This document shows, piece after piece, positions 11,692 to 22,899 of a DNA stretch of 64,000 bases (position 1 is the stretch's first letter; every line of letters begins with the position of its first letter). The DNA is from Aquatica leii (taxonomy: Eukaryota; Arthropoda; Insecta; Coleoptera; Lampyridae). Position numbers and translations under genes: made by a program. The stretch spans positions 110,379,529-110,443,528 of the forward strand of contig CM069432.1 of assembly GCA_035610365.1 (NCBI GenBank), in the 5' to 3' direction. A model generated the notes under the pieces. That model had not been told where the DNA came from, did no database searches, and was given only the letters and a program-made list of their open reading frames with translations.

Positions 11692-14222
11692 TTGGTTTTA
11701 CAACCTGCATTGGAGGAGGCGGTTCTAAGGTGGTTTAAGGAGAATCAGTCAATTTGTATGTGCGCTGTAGCTAGATCACTAATTCTCAGCCGCCATACAA
11801 TATGCCAAACTGTTTACAAAGATTTACATCTGTTCAAATTACAAAAAGTTCAATTAGTCGCTGCAAAGGAGTTTCTGCATTGATAGCGATACTGTCAGTA
11901 GTTTTTACGAAACATTGTAAAGACGCCTGATTTCCCCAATCACGTGTTGTTTTCTAATGAGGTCACATTTACAAGAGAAGAAACATTTAGTTCCAGAAAT
12001 AGTTATGTTTGAGCTGCAAAAAACCCATTCTCGACAAATAGACGCAAGAATCAACATAAATTCTCTGTAAATGTGTAGGCAAAGATTGTGGAAACTTTAT
12101 TAATTGGGCTTTACATTCTTCTTCCGCGCTTAAATAGACATACTTATAGAGAATGTCTACCTAAAGTGCTTCCGGAACTCTTTCAAAAAGTGTCAGTAAA
12201 AGTTAGAAGAAGAAAGTTTTACCAACATGACCGGCCTCCTCCACATCTACTCTAGCCGTTAGAGATTAGTTGCACACGCAATTTTTCAATACATTCATTG
12301 GAAGTTGTGGACATTTTCTTTAGTCACGGCGGTACCTCGACCTAACTTCCCTCCATTTCTTTCTCTAGAGACACGTGAAAAATTTAATTTATGGAACATA
12401 CATACATACAAATGCAAATACTAATTCCCAAGTAACAAAGTAGTTTTATAATTCTTAAGTTAGAAAACTTTTCAATTTGTATTGTAGTTATGTTGTTGCT
12501 CTCTAAATGTAAAATGGTTCTATTAAAGTTGTCTGAAAGATTATTTTGTTATCTATTCAAAATTGTTTTTTAAATCGATGTTTAGAACGTTCTTACAACA
12601 AAATTATAAAACTGCTTATGAGATAAGTATAAAAGTGTTTTGTAAACGTTTATATAATATTTTTTATAAGACATTCACCCCTTATAAATATTAATTGATT
12701 TATAATAGCTAGTGTAGGTATGTCATTTATCGCTTTAGAACTGTTTCATACAATTGTTCTAATAAAGTATGTGACTACGTTATATAATTGTTGTATTAGT
12801 AATATTATATAACAATTTTGCTTTCTGCACAGATTACTCACAACGAAAGCTCTAATATAACTGTTAATTAAAAGCACACAAACCCTCAGTTATAAAATAA
12901 AAGAAAAGCAGTTATAGAGCAATACTGCTATTAAAGCGCAAAATTAATGTGTTAAATATAGTTATAAAACAATTAATATATACCGGCGTAAGAGGAAATC
13001 ATCTGATTTTCCAGCATATCTACAACCGTTTATCGAAGAGGCTAAAATAATTCTTTCCGAAGGATTAATAATGAATAGAATTAATCGCAGCTTATTGTTA
13101 AGTTACGCTGCTTTATATGTGATTCGCCTGCTCGACCAATTTCGTTAAGTTTTTATTACTGAATACCCGATTAAAAATTCATCAAAATATAATCACATTT
13201 GTAAAATACGATGCTGTCGTGTTAATCTTTACATAAACTAAGGTAATTAAATTTGAACGTTTTATAAGTTTTCTATATGCATCATAACTGTTGTATAAGA
13301 GTAAATTTGGTTATAAAAATGTTCTATTAAAGAGGGACCATTTTGAAAATTTACTAGCATATATTTACATGGCCGCCATTGTCGAGGAACATAAAATTAA
13401 GTTATATTTCACTACTTAAACGACAATAACACATCAATTAAAGCTTTTTATACTGCGATCTATCTACTATTGTGGTTTTATGATAAAAAATTGAAATTTA
13501 AAAATTTTGTTTTTTATCTGACTTTTAAATTTTTGTTTAAATACTCATTAAACCTGCGGCGCACTTAAAATTTCGACCTATCTACTTCATAATTGACAGT
13601 AAAATTTCCTTCGTAGCAAAAAACGACGTCCGTGTAGATCCATCTCATTAAATTTCGTGTAAATAACCAATAACCATCAGTTTTAGTTTAAGTAAATATA
13701 ATAGGAATAATTAATTTCCTAAAAGTAGTACTTAATAACTGTTTGATTTTATTGAAGCTGCTCTACACTACAAAGTTGTTTTGTAACTTCATCAAAACTA
13801 TTGTAATAAAGAGCCAACCAACTATAAAATATTTATGAAACTGTTTTGTAATTGATATATAACGTTTACGTAACTATACCATAACAGTGTTTTGTTGGCT
13901 TTATAAAACACGTTACAAAACGAATATGTTTTATAAATATGTGCTCATTTTGCATTTATAGCTACTGTAAGAACATTTTAGTTACGTTCTTAAGACAAAA
14001 TGTGTTTTATAAATCCTGTTTTATAAACGTTCTCTCAAACGTTATAAAATATAAAATTGTTACTTGGGAATTGCCTAAATGTCTACAGAAGAAGATATAA
14101 TATCGTAACTCATCTGTTTGCTGTCACAACTACAGCAAAAATAACCAAAACGGCTCTTGAATGCTAGAAACACTTTCTTTCAAATTCTAAAATCCATAAC
14201 ATCGTTCAATTAACCTTTTCTA
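11692..14222 (+). pseudogene. Decayed mariner-like transposase gene split by an insertion
   Basis: Degraded copy of the mariner-derived transposase family common in insects. The first part, about 11692-11880, resembles its helix-turn-helix end. After a frameshift, segments resembling NHVLFSNEVTFTREETF (first catalytic region), a KFSVNV block, then VLPEL and a YQHDRPPPH block (second catalytic region, D retained in QHD) can be read between about 11930 and 12250, with several stops. The coding trace stops at about 12395 and resumes at about 14073-14222 with a stretch like the family's C-terminal helices (LLNARNTFFQILK). The gap is exactly the element at 12427-14068. Clearly dead. Confidence 0.55.
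12427..14068. mobile_element. Non-autonomous DNA transposon, CCCAAGTAACAA ends, AATT TSD
   Basis: The left end reads CCCAAGTAACAA and the right end TTGTTACTTGGG, a perfect 12-bp inverted repeat. Both flanks are AATT (12423-12426 and 14069-14072), a likely 4-bp TSD. No ORF is present. Words such as GTTTTATAA and GTTATAAAA recur many times in both halves, especially near the right end (13840-14060), a dense subterminal-repeat pattern. It sits inside the mariner-like pseudogene, so it is the younger of the two. The CCCA start is shared with the elements at 3321 and 17115, but I cannot show that the families are the same. Confidence 0.7.
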
Positions 14223-14369
14223 TTAATAATTTAATAAATGAATAACAATAAATATTCTGTGGTACATGTAATTTTTGGCAAAACGTTTTTAACAAACCTC
14301 TAAATTAAGATTAAAAATTGTATGTTTACAATATGAAAATGTCAATTTTATGGTTCATATGTTACAGAC

Positions 14370-16768
14370 CAGCGGTTCTCAAACTTTTTTTTTTTAAATT
14401 ATGGAGCACTCGCGTATCACTGAACTGTTAAAAATTTCAAATTTTTTTCAAATGGAAAAGAAATAAAAAGTTCCAATCGTTTATGAAAATATGATGTTTA
14501 TTTGTTTCTAGAAAAGATTAACACTTTATTTACAATGTAAAGTTTACAATTTTACATACAATATTCTCATTATAAACAATCTTTAACTTAATGCGAAACA
14601 TGGTGCTGCATGCTCGAAACAAGCGAAGAGATGTTTGGTTCAGTTATACTTAATTTTAAACGCAAATTTGGGTCTATGTTAAGCTTATTTTGGTATTTGT
14701 TTTTTAGCACCAACATAGCAGAAAATCCGCTCTCGCAAAGATACGTGGTGGTAAATGGTATCAAAAATAATAATGCTTTTCTGGACAGCGATGGATATTC
14801 ATTTTTAACTGTTAGCCAAAATTCACATAACTCTCGTTTGGTAAATTCCGTTTTCAAACCTTCATCGCAACATAATTCTATCAAAGACTCTTTTTTGCTA
14901 ATAGTTAGGTTTTTAGGAATATTATTAGGATAATCCAAAATGAATGGGTTTCTTATCCAAAGGAATTTAGAGAAATCTTCTTTAAAATATTCTTCAAAGG
15001 TGTTAGCGAGCATTAGGCAACGCTTTTTTATGTTATCGATGACATCGTCGCTCACTTTAAGTTCATGATCTGTCACAAAATTTTCCAAATTAGAAAAAGG
15101 CTCCAGGTTTTCACTCGTAACACTCTTGTTCATCATTTGAAACTTCTTGATAAATGCTTTTATTTTGTCATTTACTGAAAATCTATTTGTTGTTTTACGT
15201 TGCAAGCTTAGATTAAAGTCATTGATGCGATTAAAAATATCTGATAAGTAGGCTAATGTTGTCATCCAGAGCTCGTCAGGCAATCGATCACGCAGTTCAA
15301 AATTGGTCTCCATCAGGAACAAATGCACCTCAGAGTGTAGCTCAAATAATCTGCTCAGCATTTTTCCTCGTGAAAGCCACCTCACCTCCGTGCAGCAACT
15401 GAATATGATCACTGCCCATTTTAGAACACAGTTTCGAAAATAAACGAGAGTTGAGAGCTCGCAATTTAATAAAATTTACCACTTTGATGGCCTCCTCGAG
15501 GACATGTTTAAATTGTTTAGGCATACGTTTTACTGCTAAGGCTTGTCTGTGGATGCTGCAATGCATGAAAGCGCAATTTTCTGCAACAGATTTTACTACA
15601 CCTCCGAATTTTCCTTTCATAGCTCGAGCGCCATCAGAACAAAAGCCAACGCAATTCACCAAGTTCAATCCATTTTTAGCAAAGAATTCACTCAGCTTCT
15701 TGAATATTTCATCTGCGGTACTTCGTGTTGGTAGCGCCTCACAAAATAAATAATCTTCTTTAATTGTAGTTTCATGTATATTCCACACGTACACCATCAG
15801 TTGAGCATAGTTTGTTACATTTGTGCTCTCATCGAGTTGTATCGCAAAAAATTCACTATGTTTCACAAGAGTTATTAATTGATTTTTAACATTTAGTGCC
15901 ATACTTTCAATCCTGCGCCGCACGGTATCGTTGAGTGATATCATATCTAGTTTTGTAGCTAACGTCCCACCTAACATACAAGTAACCATATTTTTCGCTG
16001 CAGGCAACAACAGCTCTTCGCCAATTGTATGACTTTTTCCAGACTTTGCTATTCTTAAGCTAACCAAAAAAGATGCCTCCACTGATTTTTTGGTACTGCC
16101 AGTAAACGAAGACATGATGTTCTTAGTGCCTTTCATTTCGGTTAATTTTCTAATGAAAAAATTCTTCGGTTTGTTTACTAACGTACAATGTTTCATGGTA
16201 AAATGACGATTTAATAATGAGGGTTTCATACTGTGATTTGATAAAATTTCAAAGCAGATCACGCATTGTGGCCGTGGCTCATTATTTACATCCGTCACGG
16301 TATATCCAATACTAATGTACTCACGATCATATTTTCTTACAAGTTTTCGTATTTTGGTAGGGATTTTTTCATCTTGAATCACCGCGCAATCTGATTCTGA
16401 AGTAGAGCTCGGAACGGGATTTCTAGTACAAGTTGTTTTGCTTGATGTTGCACTATTACGCCACTTATCCATGTTGATTTAATTTAATTTCACTTGCAAC
16501 TAAACGAAATTGATTAAGCAAACGTTTAAAAAATACAAGTCACTCGCTCAAGCGCTAAAGCTAGACTGAGGCTCGCTGGTCCGCAAAATAGGCGAGAACC
16601 TAATATGATCGCGGCAGCGCGCGAAGTTCGAAAATAATGTTTTATTTATTTATATTTTATACCTTATGCCCTATATATGGCCCTATTATGGCCATGGCTG
16701 CTTGCGTACCACCTTGAGAAGCTTCGCGCACCACTGGTGATACGCGTACTACAGTTTGAGAACCGCTG
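14370..16768 (-). mobile_element. hAT DNA transposon with 8-bp TSD
   Basis: The terminal inverted repeats are CAGCGGTTCTCAAACT at the left and its reverse complement at the right. The flanking octamers are ttacagac (14362-14369) and ttatagac (16769-16776), an 8-bp TSD with one mismatch. Length 2,399 bp. It encodes a ZBED5/SCAND3-like hAT transposase on the minus strand with one frameshift, so it is nearly intact and relatively young. Confidence 0.88.
14588..16472 (-). pseudogene. hAT transposase (ZBED5/SCAND3-like), one frameshift
   Basis: Cut-and-paste transposase acting on the ends of this element. The first frame (16472 down to about 15400) starts MDKWRNSATS, carries a BED-type zinc finger (CVICFE...HFTMKH) near residues 70-95, then the RNase-H-like core with QLDESTNVTNYAQL, FCSDGARAMKGKFGGV and CSIHRQAL. 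The second frame (about 15400 down to 14588) continues with EVRWLSRGKML, the insertion domain and the hAT C-terminal dimerisation region (YPSLSRKALLFLIPFTTTYLCESGFS). The two frames overlap at 15342-15412 and are joined by a single frameshift near 15390. Everything else is open over about 625 residues, so the lesion could also be a sequence error. Confidence 0.85.
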
Positions 16769-17114
16769 TTATAGACAATAAAGCTAATGTTATGATCAGG
16801 CAATTAGTATAAAACCGATTTCACTTGCCGAAATGCTTCTATAAAATAAAATAAAAATCTGCTTCAGTATTATATACAAATAAAATCGACAATAATAAAC
16901 TAGCACTTTCTACATTAAATTTGATGTTAAAACAAATGAAAGTGCGAGAGATAAACTTAAAGTCAAATTGATTACTTTTACATATACGCTAATAGGAAAG
17001 TATATATTGATAAACAACAAGCTTTATACTCTGTTGCTAAAATAAACTATAGCTAGTCGCTTACAAAATTATTTAGGCTACTAATTACAACAACAATTAA
17101 ATTATATACAATAA
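16769..17114. other. Short AT-rich spacer
   Basis: Between the hAT element and the giant palindrome. Nothing recognisable. Confidence 0.5.
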
Positions 17115-19187
17115 CCCAAACAACACGCTAATGTTTAAAAGACATAAATAAAACGTACTCGTAGATGGTCTATAGATAGTATAATTTACTCAAAGTCGGG
17201 CGGATATTCGACATCTAAATGTCTGCGGTATTTACGTATAACTTGAATCTAGTTTTAAACGTATTTACAATGTTTCATTTCTCAACTTCTAAAAGATGTA
17301 TTTAATTGTACCGAGTTGTAGCATTATAATTTAACGTACATTTAACGTTAAATTTTGTATCTCTAAAATATGTCTTAGAGTATAACAAATTTAGACTGAA
17401 TAATGTGTATAAAGAATATGCCAATATTAGACGTTCATTTTTTTGATTTTAAATGTGATTTTTTTTATTCGAATAAAGATCGGTTATACATCAAATTAGA
17501 AGTTGCTTTAAATTATAAAAACCTTTTACATATAACCGAATTGGTAAGTACATTTTTTAAATAAAAAATATTATAAAAACCTGTAATATATTTTTTTACA
17601 TAAAATAAACAAATAAACATATGCAATAGACATCGCCTATCTTTGAGTAATATTTTTTTAAAACAAAACTAAAAACAATACATTCTATACGTTCTATTTT
17701 TCACTTGAATAACACCAGAATACTAGCTTTTGCCTTAACATGTATCCAAATTTAGCTGGGTTATGTAAAGATTAATTTTCTTGCGTACTTCTTGGGTTAC
17801 TTTTCTTTTTGTAGTTATAACGTGCTGCCGATCGAAGCCAATCTTGAATGGTTTTTGTGATTGACAAGTCTGTTAAATCTATAGGTTTATCTGTAGTGAA
17901 ATGAAGGTGAACTGCCTCTGCAAAGATATTACATATAAGATCTAAGTTTTTACCATCATGTACATAGTACATATAATATGCCGTTTTGTTAGAAAAAAAA
18001 ACTATTTCTCGTACATATTCCAATCAAAAATTATAGAAGATATATAAAAACTCATTTAGATGTTTAATAAATCATATATAAAATGCATTGTAAATTAAAT
18101 TCGAAATTAAGTTTGTTTTCAGATAACAATGTCGAGCGTACCGTTACATTACACTGTGGGATAATCACCGTGTATAACGCTTCATAAGCGTTACATTATG
18201 GTGATGCTGTTGAAGGTCATCCAACCAATAAACCATAGAGAATTGTGTGAATGTTAAAAAATCATCCACATATTGCTTTCATTATCGTTTTTAGAGTACA
18301 GTGTAAGTAAAATACTGAAAATGTTTAACTTGAACCTACATACAACGCGTATTAATCAATTGTATGCAATAAAAATTTAGATGTTATTTAAAGGATTTGC
18401 AATAAAAGGTTTAGTACGTTAAAACTTGCATTCTAAAAAACATAACGTTTTTGTTTGCACTTATCTAAGTACTTACCTACTACATAGGTTTTTATACACA
18501 CACACTGGACTGAACAACGTAATTTTAATAAATTCGTTAAAGTAAAACGCTTATTGCACCTACTTCTGACAAGCATGAATTGGCAATTTTGACAATGATG
18601 TGATCTGACACTGATGACCGAGACTCGAAAGAATTCGCTGAGTGCTAGTGATTTAGCGTTGTAAGATAAGCGTTTTAATCGCTGTAATCGCAAAAGAAAA
18701 TATCACACTCATAAAAATAATAATTTTAAGACTATTGATTTGTTTTTAATTTACTGTTTTGCACAAAAATGTAATTAAATATATTTTCTGTTGTTTATTT
18801 AATTTCTTGATAATGCGTTAAAGTATTTGGTATCATAAATACTTCAATTGGTTGTTACTTTTTGCACAATTATTCTTTGCTAACAAACAAAAAGTTGTTT
18901 TTATATGTTTTCCTCATGTGACTAAAAAGTAGTAAAATAAAGTGAGATTTTAGACGTCCATTAGAAATAACTTTTGCTGAATTTATTTTATGTAAAATTT
19001 ATAACACTCTAATAAAGATACAAGATTTTCGCAACTTTAGAAGTAGTCTAAATTATGTAAATTTAAGGTCTAAATAAAATTAATACCACAATAGACGTCT
19101 ATTACCTATCAACTTTTTTATTTAGACGTTCGTAGATGGTTTTAGACGTCTATTAAATTACATTTAGATGGGTATGTGTTGTTTGGG
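17115..19187 (-). mobile_element. EnSpm-like element, left arm of the giant palindrome
   Basis: Starts CCCAAACAACAC and ends GTGTTGTTTGGG, a perfect 12-bp inverted repeat, so this arm by itself looks like a complete 2,073-bp element. It has many TAGACGTC/GACGTCTA words near 18940-19170, as in the element at 3321. It encodes the terminal exon of a DUF4806-type protein on the minus strand (17772-18023). Nearly the same sequence follows in inverted orientation from 19188. It retains the uninterrupted version of the site where the mariner lies in the other arm. Confidence 0.7.
17772..18023 (-). CDS. Last exon of a DUF4806-type transposon protein (left arm)
   Basis: Open frame whose C-terminus reads ITKTIQDWLRSAARYNYKK, resembling the DUF4806 ending IKDYIKVWLKHALKRF seen at 5708-5820. 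Ahead of it are FFSNKTAYYMYYVHDGKNLDLIC and FAEAVHLHF, the usual region with a nested H and acidic helices. An acceptor-like ttttctaac lies upstream, so the exon probably begins near codon 10; the ATG at 18023 is not necessarily a real start. The identical exon is present in the right arm at 21723-21977. No other exons or transposase were recognised in the arm, so the element is non-autonomous. Confidence 0.5.
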   Translation of the reverse strand: MEYVREIVFFSNKTAYYMYYVHDGKNLDLICNIFAEAVHLHFTTDKPIDLTDLSITKTIQDWLRSAARYNYKKKSNPRSTQEN

Positions 19188-19899
19188 CCATCTAAATGTA
19201 ATTTAATAGACGTCTAAAACCATATCTACGAACGTCTAAATAAAAAAGTTGATAGGTAATAGACGTCTATTGTGGTATTAATTTTATTTAGACCTTAAAT
19301 TTACATAATTTAGGCTACTTCTAAAGTTGTGAAAATCTTGTATCTTAATTAGTTTTATAAATTTTACATAAAATAAATTCAGCAAAAGTTATTTCTAATG
19401 GACGTCTAAAATCTCACTTTATTTTACTACTTTTTAGTCACATGAGGAAAACATACAAAAACAACTTTTTGTTTGTTAGCAAAGAATAATTGTTCAAAAA
19501 GTAACATTCAATTGAAGTATTTATGTTACCAAATACTTTAACGCATTATCAAGAAATTAAATAAACAACAGAAAATATATTTAATTACATTTTTGCGTAA
19601 AACAAAGTATTAAAAACAAATTAATAGTCTTAAAATTATTATTTTTATGAGTGTGATATTTTCTTTCGCGATTACAGCGATTACAACGCTTATCTTACAA
19701 CGCTAAATCACTAGCACTCAGAGCGAATTCTTTCGAGCCTCGGTCAGTGCGATCAGTGTCAGATCACATCATTGTCGAAATTGCCAATTCATGCTTGTCA
19801 GAAGTAGGTGCAATAAGCGTTTTACTTTAACGAATTTATTAAAATTACGTTGTTCAATCTAGTGTGTGTGTGTATAAAAACGTGTGTAGTAGGTAAGTA

Positions 19900-21242
19900 C
19901 GAGGGCATATTGAAAACTAATGCCTCCATGGCTATAACTTTATTAATAATAGATATACGGTTTACATATAAATGTGAAATAATAGTGAAAACTGTCCTCT
20001 ACGCACTCATGTATTTACTTTTCCACATAATTGCCGTTAGCAGCAATACATTTACGCCAACGTACTACGAGTTTTGTAAGTCCGTCACGGAAAAAGTCTG
20101 AAGACTTCCCACGGCACCATTTCCGCACCTCCGCTATCACCTCTGCATCCGAAGAGAAACGCTTGCCTTTAAGATGTTCCTTAAGCTTCGGAAAGAGGAA
20201 AAAGTCACAAGGCGCAAGATCTGGGCTATAAGGTGGATGAGGTAGCACGTCATGAAACCGAAGCTTCTCCAGTGCTGTACGCGTTCTCTGACTTGTGTGA
20301 GGCCGAGCGTTATCATGTTGCAGAATAGGCACTTTGTCTGAACGAACCCTACGCAGCCGTTGCTGTAGATGTGTAAGGGTGTTAACATATCGTTCGGAGT
20401 TGACAGTACGACCACGTTCCAAAAATTCGATGTGAACGATGCCATCGCAATCCCAGAAAACGGTAATCATGACTTTCCCAGCTGATGGAACTGCTTTGAA
20501 CTTTTTCGGGTTTGGCGAACCCTTATGTCTGTACTCCATGGACTGACGTTTCATTTCAGGGTCGTAATGATGCGCCCACGACTCGTCACCGGTCACAATG
20601 CTGTGGAGAAAAGCGTCACCTTCTGCTTCATATCGAGTCAAGAGTTGTTCGCAAATTTGTTTCCGATTGGCTTTCATTTCATCAGTAAGCATTCGGGGAA
20701 CCCAACGCGCGCAAACTCTCCTGTACTTCAGCACATTGCAGATAATGTGATGTACTCTTTCTTGTGAAATACCCACCCTGTTGGCAATGTCAGTTTGGTT
20801 ACACCGTCGATTCTCACGAACAAGTTGATCCACGAGAGCGACCTGCCTTTCACCACACGCAGACACTGGTCGGCCACTGCGTACCCGATCATGGATATCC
20901 GTTTTAACAGGATTTGCGTCTTTCACAGTCCTTACCCACCTCCTAACAGTACTCACATCAACACACGCATCACGGTACACGGCACTCAACCTTCGATGGA
21001 TGTCAATCGGCGCTACACCCTCTGCAGTAAGAAATTCAATGACAGCTCGTTGCTTTAACCGTACGTCCATGTCGGTCGCCATGTTTAGAGTTGTTGTGCG
21101 CAAGCGCGATGTTGCTGAGAATCTCCACTAGGAGGACTTATGTACTAATACTTAAGGTAAATGGCAAACCACTTTTGACACGGTCTGGCCCGTTATTATA
21201 AAAGTTATAGCCATGAAGGCATTAGTATTCAATATGCCCTCG
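19900..21242 (-). mobile_element. Mariner transposon, apparently intact
   Basis: Bounded by TA dinucleotides (19898-19899 and 21243-21244), the standard mariner TSD. Imperfect terminal inverted repeats begin CGAGGGCATATTGAA on both sides and remain similar for about 48 bp. Length 1,343 bp. It encodes one full-length uninterrupted transposase. The other arm of the palindrome has the empty site (aagTActtag at about 18470), which confirms both boundaries. Confidence 0.95.
20015..21082 (-). CDS. Mariner transposase, full length
   Basis: Cut-and-paste transposase of the mariner family, about 355 residues, the usual length. The start chosen is the internal MATDMDVRLKQ at 21082; an ATG seven codons upstream is also in frame. 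Helix-turn-helix domains cover roughly residues 10-110, the linker includes a WVPRML-type motif (WVPHEL in relatives), and the catalytic domain follows. Catalytic residues: D in VTGDESWAHHY, D in QHDNARPH and D in YSPDLAPCDFF. By my count 35 residues separate the last two aspartates, one more than the usual mariner D(34)D. No stop or frameshift is present, so this may be a recently active copy. Confidence 0.93.
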   Translation of the reverse strand: MATDMDVRLKQRAVIEFLTAEGVAPIDIHRRLSAVYRDACVDVSTVRRWVRTVKDANPVKTDIHDRVRSGRPVSACGERQVALVDQLVRENRRCNQTDIANRVGISQERVHHIICNVLKYRRVCARWVPRMLTDEMKANRKQICEQLLTRYEAEGDAFLHSIVTGDESWAHHYDPEMKRQSMEYRHKGSPNPKKFKAVPSAGKVMITVFWDCDGIVHIEFLERGRTVNSERYVNTLTHLQQRLRRVRSDKVPILQHDNARPHTSQRTRTALEKLRFHDVLPHPPYSPDLAPCDFFLFPKLKEHLKGKRFSSDAEVIAEVRKWCRGKSSDFFRDGLTKLVVRWRKCIAANGNYVEK

Positions 21243-21722
21243 TACTTAGATAAGTGCAAACAAAAACGTTATGTTTTTTTGAATGTAAATTTGAACGTAC
21301 TAAACCTTTTATTGCGAATCCTCTCAATAACATCTAAATTTTTATTGCATACAATTGATTAATACGCGTTGGATGTAGGTTCAAGTTAAACATTTTCAGT
21401 ATTTTACTTACACTGTAGTCTAAAAACGATAATGAAAGCAATATGTGGATGATTTTTTAACATTCACACAATTCTCTATGGTTTATTGGTTGGATGACCT
21501 TCAACAGCATCACCATAATATAACGCTTATGAAGCGTTATACACGGTGATTATCCCACAGTATAATGTAACGGTATATGTTTATTTTGAGGTACTACATT
21601 AAATCTGCTGCGCTCGACATTGTTATCTGAAAACGAACTTAATTTCGCATTGAATTTACAACGCATTTTATCCATGATTTATTAAACATCTAAATGAGTT
21701 TTTTATATATCTTCTATAATTT

Positions 21723-21977
21723 TTGATTGGAATATGTAGGAGAAATAGTTTTTTTTCTAACAAAACGGCATATTATATGTACTATGTACATGATGGTAAA
21801 AACTTAGATCTTATATGTAATATCTTTGCAGAGGCAGTTCACCTTCATTTCACTACAGATAAACCTATAGATTTAACAGACTTGTCAATCACAAAAACCA
21901 TTCAAGATTGGCTTCGATCGGCAGCACGTTATAACTACAAAAAGAAAAGTAACCCAAGAAGTACGCAAGAAAATTAA
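21723..21977 (+). CDS. Last exon of a DUF4806-type transposon protein (right arm)
   Basis: The right-arm twin of 17772-18023. Residues from FFSNKTAYYMYYVHDG to the stop are identical between the arms at the protein level; only the first few codons, upstream of a probable splice acceptor, differ. Conservation here while surrounding sequence differs fits the exon being the true coding part. Partial gene; function unknown. Confidence 0.5.
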   Translation: MIGICRRNSFFSNKTAYYMYYVHDGKNLDLICNIFAEAVHLHFTTDKPIDLTDLSITKTIQDWLRSAARYNYKKKSNPRSTQEN

Positions 21978-22899
21978 TCTTTACATAACCCAGCTAAATT
22001 TGAATACATGTTAAGGCAAAAGCTAGTATTCTGGTGTTATTCAAGTAAAAAATAGAACGTATAGAATGTATTGTTTTTAGTTTTGTTTTAAAAAAATATT
22101 ACTCAAAGATAGGCGATGTCTATTGCATATGTTTATTTGTTTATTTTATGTAAAAAAATATATTACAGGTTTTTATAATATTTTTTATTTAAAAAATGTA
22201 CTTACCAATTCGGTTATATGTAAAAGGTTTGAATATCTCTACCACTTTTATAATTTAAAGCAACTTCTAATTTGATGTATCTAATGTACATAACCGATCT
22301 TTAATCGAATAAAGAAATCACATTTAAAATCAAAAAAGTAACGAATTCTGTGCGTGTTTAAGATGATATCTATACGATGTCTCATTTTCGCAAAAAATGA
22401 ACGTCTAATATTGGCATATTCTTTATACACATTATTCAGTCAAAATTTGTTATACTCTAAGACATCTTTTAGAGATACAAAATTTAACGTTAAATTACGT
22501 TAAATTATAATGCTACAACTCGATACAATTAAATACATCTTTTAGAAGTTGAGAAACGAAACATTGTATATACGTTTAAAACTAGATTCAAGTTATACGT
22601 AAATACCGCAGACATTTAGATGTCGAATATCCGCCCGACTTTGAGTAAATTATACTATCTATAGACCATCTACGAGTACGTTTTATTTATGTCTTTTAAA
22701 CATTAGCGTGTTGTTTGGGTACTGCGCAGGAGAGGGATACGCTACAGCCGGCAAGGGAGGTGGGAATTCCTGGGTCGTCATTCAGAGACTCTCTTTTCGA
22801 GGTAGGCAACTAAGTTTCCAAAATTAGTATCTTTACTGGAAAAGAAATAAAAATACACGCCATGAAAGAAGTTTCTTATGGGGTGGAGAAAAGAAAAAA

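Larger units (their letters stand above)
19188..22719 (+). mobile_element. EnSpm-like element, inverted right arm of the palindrome
   Basis: Inverted copy of 17115-19170, ending GTGTTGTTTGGG at 22719. At the centre the two arms are separated only by the 16-18-bp asymmetric terminus GTATGTGTTGTTTGGG of the left copy; this copy lacks its own terminal CCCAAACAACAC there. It differs from the left arm by point changes and small indels (for example extra sequence around 21580-21610 and 22340-22400) and by the mariner inserted at 19900-21242. Together the arms could extrude a hairpin of roughly 2 kb. Confidence 0.7.

Noticed and set aside
19850..21058. Several ORFs overlapping the mariner on the plus strand and an extra minus frame
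   Set aside because: Shadow frames of the GC-richer mariner transposase gene.
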